This document shows, in pieces, positions 38,901 through 46,300 of a stretch of DNA of 64,000 nucleotides (position 1 is its first letter; each line of letters opens with the position of its first letter). Source of the DNA: Oasisia sp. SBJ-2009 (taxonomy: Eukaryota; Annelida; Polychaeta; Sabellida; Siboglinidae). The notes beneath the pieces are model-generated. The model did not search any database and had not been told where the DNA came from. It was given only the letters and a program-made list of their open reading frames with translations. Position numbers and translations under genes: made by a program. The stretch lies in contig OZ024854.1 in NCBI GenBank assembly GCA_964017155.1, positions 18,037,555 to 18,101,554 on the forward strand. Reading direction: 5' to 3'.

Positions 38901-41309
38901 TACAGTGCAGTCCTTAGGACTGATCAAGACGCTTTAACACTTTACTCCCTGGCAGACCTGTTCTACTGAACACCACCTTGTCTTCTCTGGGAGACATCCA
39001 GCCATGCTACAATTAATATGAGAAGAGTACTGGTATGTACACTAATATCCACCACTGTCTATAGCTAAGAGTTCATTAATAAAGCTGAGTGAACTGAAAC
39101 AATGTAGATTGTAGAATGAATAAACTTGCCCAAAGTTTGAGACGACAGTACAGGATTTGAAACCGGGTTCTCTAAGTCGAGAGTCCAAAGCTCTTGTCCC
39201 GGAACCATGCACCATGTTACTGATATAATATACACTGTATGCAGCTTGCTGTCATGGAGTTTTGGGTCTTGGATACTAACTTTTTCACTTCCAGAATGTA
39301 GGTCAGGTTCAGGTTCATGTTATGTACATGTTGTCATATTGGACATGTACCATATTTGGTATTTCAAAACCAGTCCAGAATGTTTTTCATCAAAATGCAT
39401 ATATCTGGTAATTAATATTTACTTATTTACACCAGAAAGAAAATATGCAATAAAAGAGTTTTAATACATCTGTTTAAATACCTGTTTAACACAAATTATT
39501 CCAGGTAATTTTTAACAGTAAGTATAAACATTGTTTTAACAGGAGATTTTTTAAATGGCACAGCACAGCAGGCATCACTTTATCATTATATAGAGAGTCA
39601 CTATCTAGACACCCATTCACCCATCGTTTGGATGGGTAAAACCTGTTTTGGAAGGGAACAAATATGACTGGACAGGTGGTGTATGGGCATTGGGCAAAAT
39701 TGTATCACAAGTTTTGTTTCTAAAGTTTATTTCAGGTTATAATACACACTGCGACTGGCTTGTATGTCATAGATTTATTTATAGTTTATTTCAGGTTATA
39801 ATACACATATTATTATATATGTATATTATGCTTGTATGTATATGAGTTAGCACTTAACAAAAATGTTATCCTGCATAAAGGCTTGACAGCAGGAGTATTA
39901 TCATAACTAAAATATTGTGTATGTTCTGCATATTTTGATAATTCCCAGGCATCTGTATTTAACAGTGTAGAAGTTTACACATGTATATGTTAATTTTTAT
40001 TTAAAACAAGAATCCATATATGATTGGCATCTGAGTTCTGGTGAGCAAATGCTGTAAACTGTAGGTTGTTTCTCTTCCATGGGATGTTGGAAATAAATTC
40101 TTGCATGTTGAAAGATAAATCAATAAATGTGATTGCCTAACAACAGCCTAAACAAATTACTGTCAACACAGACATTGCTATGTGATGAGCATTTAATTTT
40201 TAGACATTACTTCATAATTATGTTAAGTCATGACAATTACACATAATCAAAGATAAACGTAGGTCTGACACGGAAAGCTATATTATATTATATCTAAAGA
40301 CAAAGCACCTATAAGATGGTTGCCTAATAAATAGTTATTGACGCCCCCTTGTTGGCTTATTGTATGTCCATTTGTGTAAGATATATTCATAGCCAAGGCT
40401 AAGAATAACTTCATTACTAAATGAAAAGAGAATATAATATCCAGCCTCTAGAAGTTGGAACTGCATTTCATCTGCTGTTCACAAACATGTCCAACTTAAT
40501 TCATACCTTTGTCTAAATACCAAGTGCTAAATATCCCCACACACCCCTCCACCCCCATCCAAACCGTGGGTGGCAAAAAAACCTCCTCTCCTGGTTGCAA
40601 TGTAATTGAGTTTACTCAGCCCACTTAATTGAGTCTACTCAACCCACTCAAGTAAAGTAGGCCTTACTGTGGGCTGTGGCTAACATTTCTTCCCTATTGA
40701 ATCCTCTTCCAAAGTTGCCCCCAAAATCTTCACCCAGGCTAACAGTTAACAGTGGTGAAAGAAGAACTGTTGAAGTTAAGATTCATATTTAAAAATTATG
40801 TCAAAATCACATTACGAAAACCTGAACTTAGTTAAATTGAAGCCTGAAGGTTATGAGGGTGAGGCAGCATTATGTAGACTAAAGTGCAGTTTTCCTTGAA
40901 TTTAGCCTAGCTAGAATTTATGGATGTTGTTACATAAAATTGTGTTAATTAAACCAATTTATGAATTAAATCTGAGGCAGTGTCAATAATTGATTGAGTA
41001 CTAGTATTGTCTACTACCCAGGCTTCTCTGGGTAGATCTCCTGTGCCTAACTGCCCATGAGTCTGACTTCTAAAACAACTTCCAAAGCCAAGCCGAAGTC
41101 AAGTGCCAGTGGCTTGTTCCAAGCCCAAACCCAAGGTCTAATCAAACATGATGATACAATCGTATTATTGAATGTTTATCATATCAACCTCAGTCTCACT
41201 GTAACACCGATGTCGTGTACGTGTTATATAGTACCTGTCCCAGCTCGATTGTTTCTTCTGGGATATTCTTCTTTTTCTTCCCAACTGTTCCGTTCTTGGA
41301 GGGAGGCAT
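13734..41309 (-). CDS. LRRC74A: LRRC74-like leucine-rich repeat protein with EF-hands (16 exons)
   Basis: Coding exons in transcript order: 41309-41235, 36668-35855, 30426-30256, 26888-26826, 25235-25126, 24694-24587, 23930-23837, 23167-23037, 21947-21861, 21695-21580, 20388-20310, 19935-19846, 18555-18448, 17177-17019, 16222-16161, 13830-13734. They total 2364 bases, i.e. 787 residues plus TAG, with every junction in phase. Domains: lysine-rich start; Asp/His/Gly-rich region (~26-296); acidic run (~300-320); LRRC74-type lead-in [16 protein letters not shown] (~371-386); RNI-type LRRs (~395-650) with LDLSWN and LDLSYN cores; EF-hand loops at ~710-721 ([12 protein letters not shown]) and ~746-757 ([12 protein letters not shown]), both with all canonical ligands. 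LRRC74 proteins are poorly characterised; calcium binding is inferred. Vertebrate LRRC74A is about 490 aa, so the N-terminus is an addition. LRRC74A versus B is not resolved. A shorter form could start at 30472. Confidence 0.85.
13811..15760. repeat. 29-bp minisatellite made of a duplicated splice acceptor
   Basis: About 67 head-to-tail copies. On the minus strand each reads TGTGTTTCAG|TGAACTCATG then AAGGGGTCG. A minority lack one C (28 bp) or read GACCCATTC. The copy nearest 13830 is the genuine acceptor and start of the terminal LRRC74 exon, so the array arose from an intron-exon junction. Decayed copies extend to about 15840. There are no unique spacers, so it is not a CRISPR array. Confidence 0.95.
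16161..16222 (-). CDS. LRRC74A: LRRC74-like exon 15 (EF-hand 2)
   Basis: [20 protein letters not shown] plus two bases. Acceptor GACAG, donor GTGAGATTG. Encodes loop positions 1-10 of the second EF-hand; positions 11-12 come from the last exon. Confidence 0.85.
16262..16322. repeat. SINE family B remnant
   Basis: Short stretch with CTTATATAGCG ... GGGGCGCTTTACAATA, like the tail region of family B copies. Confidence 0.4.
16707..16900. repeat. two (AT)n tracts
   Basis: AT dinucleotide runs at about 16707-16750 and 16844-16900 in an LRRC74-like intron. Confidence 0.9.
17019..17177 (-). CDS. LRRC74A: LRRC74-like exon 14 (EF-hand 1)
   Basis: 53 codons. An amphipathic lead ([20 protein letters not shown]) is followed by the EF-hand loop [12 protein letters not shown] and the exiting helix [12 protein letters not shown]. 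The donor chosen is AGT|GTAAGT, which keeps phase 0 with exon 15. Confidence 0.88.
17305..17520. repeat. interspersed repeat D, copy 1
   Basis: Shares GGGCACTA..., TTCCGTGACACACCA, ATCCTGGTGTTG and AAAGTTAGTGA in the same order with 24030-24245. Unclassified, about 200 bp. Confidence 0.5.
17690..17979. repeat. degenerate ~30-bp tandem repeat
   Basis: Loose repeats of 'ttTGGGgCCAAccccCACCT' with 'TTTCCACCTAT' spacers. It abuts SINE family A copy 2. Confidence 0.6.
17980..18278 (+). repeat. tRNA-derived SINE, family A, copy 2
   Basis: GGAGAGCGCTGGACTGTCAA, then GGTGGTTCAATCCCAC (B box), then the family A body (GGTCCCTTCTATCTGGTGTC, GGGGGTAAATGTGTAACCTG). The A-box side is slightly truncated. 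Closest to copy 3 at 46593. Confidence 0.8.
18448..18555 (-). CDS. LRRC74A: LRRC74-like exon 13
   Basis: 36 codons beginning [18 protein letters not shown] and ending NRPIHCK. Acceptor TTTGCAG, donor GTAAACATG. Probably helical linker between the LRRs and the EF-hands. Confidence 0.85.
19480..19645. repeat. (TA)n-rich microsatellite
   Basis: Interrupted TATATA/CATATA runs in an intron of the LRRC74-like gene. Confidence 0.85.
19846..19935 (-). CDS. LRRC74A: LRRC74-like exon 12
   Basis: [20 protein letters not shown] and ten more residues, ending LVGLE. Acceptor CCCACAG, donor GTGAGAGCC. The last RNI-type leucine-rich repeat. Confidence 0.87.
20310..20388 (-). CDS. LRRC74A: LRRC74-like exon 11
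   Basis: Completes the split Ser, then [20 protein letters not shown] and SLETIM. Acceptor TTTTTGCAG, donor GTGAGTC. Confidence 0.87.
20420..20985. repeat. tandem CACAATCTGATATCA repeats with a ~240-bp duplication
   Basis: Irregular repeats of 'ATCATAAgGTCACAATCTGATATCACAATG'. Two longer blocks (near 20630-20745 and 20865-20975) match each other: CACTCCCTCCCAGA(A/C)ACCAC and CCCAACAAGGAACC. Confidence 0.8.
20997..21262. repeat. 23-bp minisatellite
   Basis: About 11-12 units of ATTACC(G/A)CAGCATGTGTGTTA plus two or three bases. Confidence 0.92.
21580..21695 (-). CDS. LRRC74A: LRRC74-like exon 10
   Basis: [20 protein letters not shown] then [18 protein letters not shown] plus two bases of Ser. 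Acceptor TTAATCAG, donor GTGACC. Two LRR cores ([11 protein letters not shown] and LRVLDLS) are visible. Confidence 0.88.
21861..21947 (-). CDS. LRRC74A: LRRC74-like exon 9
   Basis: [20 protein letters not shown] then ALALGKALT. Acceptor TTTGCAG, donor GTGAGTAAG. Confidence 0.88.
22276..22496. repeat. fold-back (inverted repeat) element
   Basis: Left arm from ATTTGTGAAACGTACGA to TTGGCTGTAGATGG and right arm the imperfect reverse complement, ending TCGTACGTTTCACAAAT. Arms are about 100 bases with a short loop (ACCAGTGATAACACCC). It abuts the LINE 3' end to its right. Confidence 0.7.
22530..22985 (+). pseudogene. LINE 3' end remnant (CR1/Rex-like)
   Basis: On the plus strand the reading [20 protein letters not shown] then [20 protein letters not shown] ends at a stop near 22696. 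This is the common 'ILSDPTHPL....LPSGRRYR.P....R..NSFIPSAI' tail of several LINE clades. A 3' UTR and a TTATTATTATTA tail at about 22968 complete a 5'-truncated copy in an LRRC74-like intron. Confidence 0.7.
23037..23167 (-). CDS. LRRC74A: LRRC74-like exon 8
   Basis: Completes the split Gly, then [20 protein letters not shown] and [23 protein letters not shown]. Acceptor TTTTGCAG, donor GTGAGTTTG. Typical 28-residue RNI repeats. Confidence 0.9.
23837..23930 (-). CDS. LRRC74A: LRRC74-like exon 7
   Basis: [20 protein letters not shown] then [11 protein letters not shown] plus one base. Acceptor TTCTGTAG, donor GTAATTTTG. Confidence 0.88.
24030..24245. repeat. interspersed repeat D, copy 2
   Basis: Same ordered blocks as 17305-17520 (TTCCGTGACACACCA, ATCCTGGTGTTG, AAAGTTAGTGA). 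Confidence 0.5.
24587..24694 (-). CDS. LRRC74A: LRRC74-like exon 6
   Basis: [20 protein letters not shown] then [16 protein letters not shown]. Acceptor GTCTGCAG, donor GTGAATATT. First full LRR core, [10 protein letters not shown]. Confidence 0.89.
24888..24948. repeat. (CA)n/(TA)n microsatellite
   Basis: CA dinucleotides followed by TA dinucleotides, in an intron. Confidence 0.92.
25126..25235 (-). CDS. LRRC74A: LRRC74-like exon 5
   Basis: Completes the split Gly, then [20 protein letters not shown] and [16 protein letters not shown]. Acceptor TCATCAG, donor GTCAGTTTG. The LG(I/V)VP.S.FL.NM lead-in to the repeats is the most recognisable LRRC74 signature. Confidence 0.9.
26195..26405. mobile_element. 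possible hAT-type MITE
   Basis: Left edge TGTGGTTCTTAACCTTTGG and right edge (reverse complement) AACGGTGGTTCGTAATC resemble hAT-type inverted ends (CAGTGGTTCTTAACC). No clear target duplication seen, so weak. Confidence 0.35.
26826..26888 (-). CDS. LRRC74A: LRRC74-like exon 4
   Basis: Completes the split Glu, then [20 protein letters not shown] plus one base. Donor GTGAGTACA, acceptor [19 protein letters not shown] leads straight into exon 5, as in LRRC74 proteins. Confidence 0.85.
27995..28594. mobile_element. non-autonomous hAT-like element
   Basis: Left end CAGTGGTTCTCAACC at 27995 and right end, reverse complement CAGCGGTCCTCAACTGGAGG, at 28594: 12 of the first 14 bases match. Flanking octamers TTCAAATT and TTTAAAAT match at six of eight positions, compatible with an aged 8-bp target duplication. 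The interior has a (TA)n/ATGT tract (28336-28480) and no transposase. Confidence 0.65.
29585..29945. repeat. (GT)n microsatellite
   Basis: Long GT dinucleotide array with GTGC, GTAT and GGGG interruptions. Source of the long His/Thr, Cys/Val frames on both strands. Confidence 0.97.
30256..30426 (-). CDS. LRRC74A: LRRC74-like exon 3 (acidic)
   Basis: Completes the split Gly, then [20 protein letters not shown]..., and [26 protein letters not shown] plus one base. Acceptor is a pyrimidine-rich tract ending CTTGCTTCAG; donor GTTGGTGC is weak but phase-perfect into exon 4. The same frame runs 15 codons further upstream to an ATG at 30472 ([15 protein letters not shown]), so a shorter isoform from a promoter near 30.5-30.9 kb is an alternative. 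Confidence 0.8.
33470..35038. mobile_element. terminal-inverted-repeat element with paired subterminal motifs
   Basis: Left end CTAGGCTAGCGCTGT and right end ACAGCGCTAGCCTAG are perfect inverted repeats. Just inside, the left side repeats TTGGCGAAA/TTCGCC (about 33500-33570) and the right side TTGGCTAAA/TTAGCC (about 34950-35020), each in inverted arrangement. No convincing target duplication or transposase found. A second fold-back element (33795-34209) is nested in it. Confidence 0.55.
33795..34209. mobile_element. fold-back MITE with target duplication
   Basis: Arms of about 165 bases are near-perfect reverse complements, from GGGCACTTATGTACAAGTC on the left to GACTTGTACATATGTGCC on the right. 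They meet over a ~85-base centre with its own GTCGAAAAGACAG / CTGTCTTTTCGAC stems. AAGAATT flanks both sides (33788-33794 and 34210-34216), a 7- to 8-bp target duplication. No coding capacity. Confidence 0.85.
35440..35765. repeat. interspersed repeat C, copy 1
   Basis: Shares with 39595-39890, in order: CCAT..TTTGGATG..TAAAAC, CTGGACAG(A/G)TGG, GTATGGGCA-like, GCGACTGGCTTGT-like, AAAAATGTTATCCTGCATAAAG. Class unknown. Confidence 0.6.
35855..36668 (-). CDS. LRRC74A: LRRC74-like exon 2 (Asp/His/Gly-rich)
   Basis: A single 814-base exon (271 codons plus one base) between acceptor TTATTTCAG and donor GTAAGTATT. It starts [20 protein letters not shown], has a basic Gly-rich part ([15 protein letters not shown]), and then an array of imperfect short repeats of the type GDHxxDxxGDRxFD across about residues 130-240 of the exon. 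Composition points to a disordered, possibly metal-binding segment. The repeated codons create many GATC-centred palindromes in the DNA. I know of no such segment in vertebrate LRRC74. Confidence 0.75.
37335..38155. repeat. 27-bp minisatellite
   Basis: About 30 units of ACTCTGTAGACATATGTATT plus GAGATGC. The central units are homogeneous; both edges are diverged. A 27-base period keeps frames open on both strands (HMSTECISI), which are not genes. It lies in LRRC74-like intron 1. Confidence 0.95.
38850..39205 (-). repeat. tRNA-derived SINE, family B, copy 2
   Basis: Minus-strand head near 39200: GAGCTTTGGACTCTCGACTT, then CCCGGTTTCAAATCC (B box). The body on the plus strand has CTCTGGGAGACATCCAGCC, TGCTACAATTAATATG and ATATCCACCACTGTCTATAG, matching 52093-52290. 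Confidence 0.7.
39595..39890. repeat. interspersed repeat C, copy 2
   Basis: Ordered blocks matching 35440-35765, with a (TTATTTCAGGTTATAATACACA) duplication inside. Both copies lie in LRRC74-like introns. Confidence 0.6.
41235..41309 (-). CDS. LRRC74A: LRRC74-like exon 1 (start)
   Basis: [20 protein letters not shown] then IELGQ, 25 codons, donor GTACTATAT. I chose this ATG because only this frame joins exon 2 in phase. The overlapping longer frame from 41452 (MELLPTTGAVK...) hits a stop within about 20 codons of exon 2. That longer frame is therefore an overlapping upstream ORF if transcription starts above 41452. Confidence 0.75.
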
Positions 41310-41734
41310 CTTTCCAAATTTCCAAGATTATCAGCCACGGCGTCTTCAGAGAATGACGTTTTTCTACGTATCTTGCGGCCGAACCGCATAAACACAGGCG
41401 CGTGCGCCGACCGCCGCGATTTTACTGCTCCTGTTGTTGGTAGTAACTCCATGGCCGGCTGCCTTCAATAACAATCACTTCAAAGCAAACTAATCACCTG
41501 GAAAATAAACATTCAAGTACGCCGCTAATGCCGCTAGTGAAACGTCACCAATACGTGCGTACACAAACGCGCTGCGTTTAGCATCATCGGGAAATGCGCA
41601 CCTACATTTGGCGCTTGCGTAAGTTTTGCGCGTGTACGCATGTTTTGGCGGTCATGTCACGTGACCAAACGTCATCCAACTGGCCATAGGCAGTGTTGTT
41701 TCGGAAACGAGAAGAGGTCGAGCTGGTTACAAAG
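41310..41734. promoter_or_regulatory. bidirectional promoter region LRRC74-like / ADIPOR
   Basis: CpG-richer stretch between the minus-strand start at 41309 and a likely plus-strand 5' UTR exon ending AAAG|GTACAC at 41734. The palindrome GTCACGTGAC (41656-41665) is a canonical E-box of the USF/TFE/MYC type. No TATA box stands out. Confidence 0.5.
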
Positions 41735-43020
41735 GTACACTAAATCCGCCTTTCACTGTCCATACTGATAACTACTACCAAACATTCGTTGTCCTTATGC
41801 TATATTGAAAGGCGGCTGCAAATGTGGGCATTCTGTCAGCCTTGTTACGTCGCGCGTGATGCCGTTGTTCAGATCGGATAAGCGACGGAGTTCCGATGGA
41901 GTGAATGTCAGCTGGTCATGTATGGCCTGTTCACTTTGATTGTCTTTGTATTGGGCGCATGGTTGCAAAAAATTATTCTGCACATACAGCCAAACAAACC
42001 ATCTAGTCGGTGGTAAAATAGAGTTCCTTGTTATAAATCAGTCGCACGACTGTCAGTCACTCAATGACAATGTTTTCTATCCGAAATAGTCAGAAGCCAG
42101 ACTCACGGAGTATTTATTTCCCAGCCCAGGAAAGACCGAAAGACGCAGTGCCATTGCTTACCTAGTTAGTTATGGTGACGTAACACTGACAGCTTAATGG
42201 GATTTGTTATTTTTGCATGATCCCATGTTGTACCCAGTCATATATCCGTTTTTTGTTTATTTATTTATAGTTTTGACTGGTTATTAATGCAAATTTCCTA
42301 CATTTACTAGCTTGCTGATTATAATCATTTAAGAATTAGACGAGGCAGCACATCAGGGCTCAGTGGATACCCAGCCCAGTCATCATTTGTCATTTACTTT
42401 GGTCAAAAATAGACCAGATAATCAGGCAGTAGAATCTCTCAGAAAACTGACATTGGACATGGCCATGAACATGTTTTTGGGACTGTTTTTGTACTAATGC
42501 CGTGAAGAGAATTGTTGATATTTCTGGAATTAGGTTCATATTATAATTGATTCCCAATTTTCTCATTTGTATTTTTACTTTAGGATTATTCCAATGGATT
42601 TTAAAGTATGTCAAGATTGATATGCTGTAAAGAACGACAAATAATTTGTAATTTGATATGGCAATATATTAAATAAAATATATTAAATTATATACATGCC
42701 AGTGTAATGTCTGCTCTCCAAACAGCAAACCGTGTGTCAATGGTTAATCTACCTAGTCTTCCTTCAGGCCTTCCCATCTGCACTCAGGTTAAGATCTTTA
42801 CACCTTGGTTTTACCTAGTGTAGATATTGAAGGTTTGGCATAAACTTGTCTCTTGGAAGTTTTCTTGCATGATGGTCCGTCATCAGACATCTGTTAGTTT
42901 CTTGAAATAATATTTTAATCATGCATCTTAGAAAAAAGGCAAACCTAGTTGTTTAACTTTTATATAGATTTTCGGACATTGCTCATTTCGTAACGTTGAT
43001 TTTGTTTTTTACGATTCCAG
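41735..43020. other. first intron of the adiponectin receptor gene (5' UTR)
   Basis: Bounded by the donor-like site at 41735 and the acceptor TTTTTTACGATTCCAG ending at 43020. No coding sequence seen inside. Confidence 0.45.
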
Positions 43021-43122
43021 GCATTGTTCCGACAGATGGGTACTTAAGAGGCACCAGTAACCAGTGAAACAGCACAACCGTGAGCTCTTCCTAGTGGCCC
43101 AAGAACACTGTCAGATCTGACA

Positions 43123-43323
43123 ATGTGTGAGTGCTCAACAACCGAGGCAGAAATGACACTGGCCGCGTCAGCGTGCGGGGACAAACCAACCATGACACAG
43201 CAAGAGGCTGCATGTAGCGCCAGCAACCAGTACCATGACTGTAAGGAAGACCTTACGACAGACACTGCTGACAATCTACAACAACAGGAGTCAAGTCATC
43301 TGTTGCAACGTCACTTAGACCAG
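43123..43323 (+). CDS. ADIPOR: ADIPOR exon 1 (coding)
   Basis: 67 codons from MCECSTTEAEMTLAASACGD to HLDQ; donor GTATTG. Polar, poorly conserved cytoplasmic N-terminus. An upstream acceptor at 43020 puts about 100 bases of 5' UTR in this exon. Confidence 0.8.
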
Positions 43324-46300
43324 GTATTGTCTCAGTAGCTCTGTTCGCCACAGGCAGGTTTTTGCCATAATTTGGCCAACATGACCAGCGTATTAACAGG
43401 ATGTATCAATAAAATTTATGTTTTCGCCAGGTGTGACTAGCTGCCCTGTAACATTTCCTTAAAAAATGATCAAACTATGATGTATGTCTACCTGGACACA
43501 TGTCTGTGGTCATGTGTCCTCTAAATGGTATGTTCTTATGTTTGGGCGATGGTTGTTACAGCGTTTTAGCGCCTCTTTAAATTGTACAACATTGTCAACA
43601 AATTAATTTCTTGTGTTTGGACCAACACTGCACTGATGTAGAAAATGTGTGTATCCTGTTAGGTGTTGAATGGCCACATGAATTGTTGTCAAAATGACAA
43701 AAAGTCTTTGCTGTTCCATGAGCGATTCAATGTATGCTATATTTATTTTATTGAGTGAATTACGGATTTGACAACATTAGTGCCACAGTGATGGACACTC
43801 AACATTTAAAGGCCCTCCAAATGCACAATTTTCTATAAAAAAAACTCTGCAATGATCCTTTTTTCAAATGTTGTACATTCGAGACTACAGCTCATCAATT
43901 ATCATGTAAGGTATGTACAACCACTGGAAATTGGCCTAAACAGCAGTTTTGGGATGAAATTCAGCACTATTTTTAGTCTTTTGTGCCGACGACGACAGAG
44001 TATATGTCCAGAGATAGCCAGAGCAGTGTAAATGCACGTTGGTCACTCCCCACTAAACTGTCGGAGTGAGCAGCGTCGAACTATAAGATTATAGCAGATG
44101 AATTCACCAGTCGATATTGCATCATCTGGTGGGAATCCCAGTATAATGACCCATTCACATCCTAAACATTACATTAGCAACGTGTGGCTGAAATCCCCAA
44201 AAAATATATCACATGACTAGACACCTATCCACACTCCTTGTGGGCAATTTCATTGGCTGACGTTAAATTAGGAGTTTTTCAAAAGGACATGCCAGGCGTA
44301 AAAAAGCAGGTACTGACATAATCAGCCATGCGAGGGTGTCAAGAAATGGTCTACTTGAAATCTGCAATATTTTATTTCTAGGTGTATCTGTACTGGCATG
44401 TATATGGTCTCCACACCTGTCAGTGTTAAACAATTTTTACTTCCATTTTTTTGATTCACCAAAAAACATTTGATTAATAATTATGACCTCACAATAAAAA
44501 TATAGTACAGTTTATATTGAATTACTTCTTGGCCTATTTTCCTCTGTCAGTGTCGTGTACACAGTGTGAACAAACCAAGCACAATGCCATAAGTTAGTTG
44601 TTCGGCATGAAGATAATCTAAATATGACACGGTCAAGGATTATTTTGATTACAAAAAATTGCTTATACGGAAATATGTACCTAAAGTCACTACCTTTGAT
44701 GAAACCACGACAGAACTGGTGTTACCTGTTGTATGCAATAAAGGACAACAGAAACTTGCCACAGCCAATGAGGTCACAACCTTTATGTGTACCACAGATA
44801 GTAAACAAGTAATTAGTTGTTGACAATTATATTTATGGGGTTCACTTGGCCATGATGGAGTGTATTGTCCATAGAATGGCTTCTAGCTCTGGTGGAAACT
44901 AGTTTTATGTCATAACGAACTGATGGTCATTGGTCACAGAGTGCATTCTGCAGCATACTACTGATTTTGTTATTTTTGTTCTCTTTACTTTCAGCTACCA
45001 TTGCATCAAGCTGGATGCTGGCACAGAAATGTAATTGTTTATTATATTAAATACATCGTGTACATACATTGTTAAATCATTAGATATTTGAGACAGTGTA
45101 CTACCTATTTTCTTAGCTTCAACAATGCATGTTCAAAATATGCTCCCCAGAATATTTTTATTAGATTTTGCTTGTATATCACAGACAATATAGCCACTTG
45201 ACCTCCAAAACAATGTACGCCTACACTGCAGATCTGCTTCCTGTAATGAATTGATTGTGTCCCTATCTTACCTTTGCCCTATCTGTCCATTATTGTCCAA
45301 TCTAAGCCATATTTCTCCATCTCCTTGTCTGTGGCCACCTACTTAGACATTCTCTTCAATGTTTTTTTACATTTATCTGCTGTAGAAATATTAAAACCAC
45401 TTTTCTACATTCCTTGTGACGTTCAGTTTCTTAGAATATTTGAAGTTTGAAATATTTTCTCAAATACATACTAGCCTAGTACACTCTGCTAGGCTGGACC
45501 CCTTTGAATGGAAACACTAATGACGATTGACAATAAACTAGACGACTCAAACTCTCGATATATAATTTGCTTTTCTTTTACCTATATTGTAATATATCCT
45601 GAAAGCAGAAATTATTTGAAATACTTTCCAATGTATTTTTATTTAAATATGTTATATTTAAAAGTATTTGTATTTGAATCCCTCTGGAATATTTATTTTT
45701 AAATACATTTCAGTGTATTTGACCCCATGTCTGGCCTGTGCCCATCTTCTTTGATCACACAACCGGTTCCTTTCAGGGTGGGGCCTGTGCAATAACAGAA
45801 GAGAAAGATGACGACATCGATGGAATGTTCGACGGTAAGCTTGACTTCATGGCCATGCCCGGTCGGGCGCTCGACAAGGCCGAGGAGATCGCCCGACGTG
45901 TGTGGCTGGCTGGCTGGACCGTCGTACATCATCAACATCTCCCCAAGTGGCTGAGGGACAACGACTTCCTGATCAAGGGCCACAGACCCCCACTCAACTC
46001 CTTCTATGCGTGCTTCAAGTCCATATTCCGCATTCACACGGAGACCGGCAACATTTGGACTCATCTACTTGGTACGCTGTCGTTAAAGTCAGTTTGGTTT
46101 CGGGTGTTTGTTAATAACTCTGGATTTATTAAGCAAAAATCTGTCGTAGCAGATTGATGTCTATACATGGTCAGTACAGTAAAGGCACATTAAAAAATCA
46201 CAAATCTTTAATAAATAAAATTTCAAATGACAGATAATGTTCGTTGCTTTAAAAAATTAGTATATAAATTCAGTAATATTCATGCCACATGATTGTAAAT

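Noticed and set aside
41165..41452. Main start of the LRRC74-like gene at ATG 41452
   Set aside because: That frame meets a stop soon after joining exon 2, whereas ATG 41309 stays open through all 16 exons.
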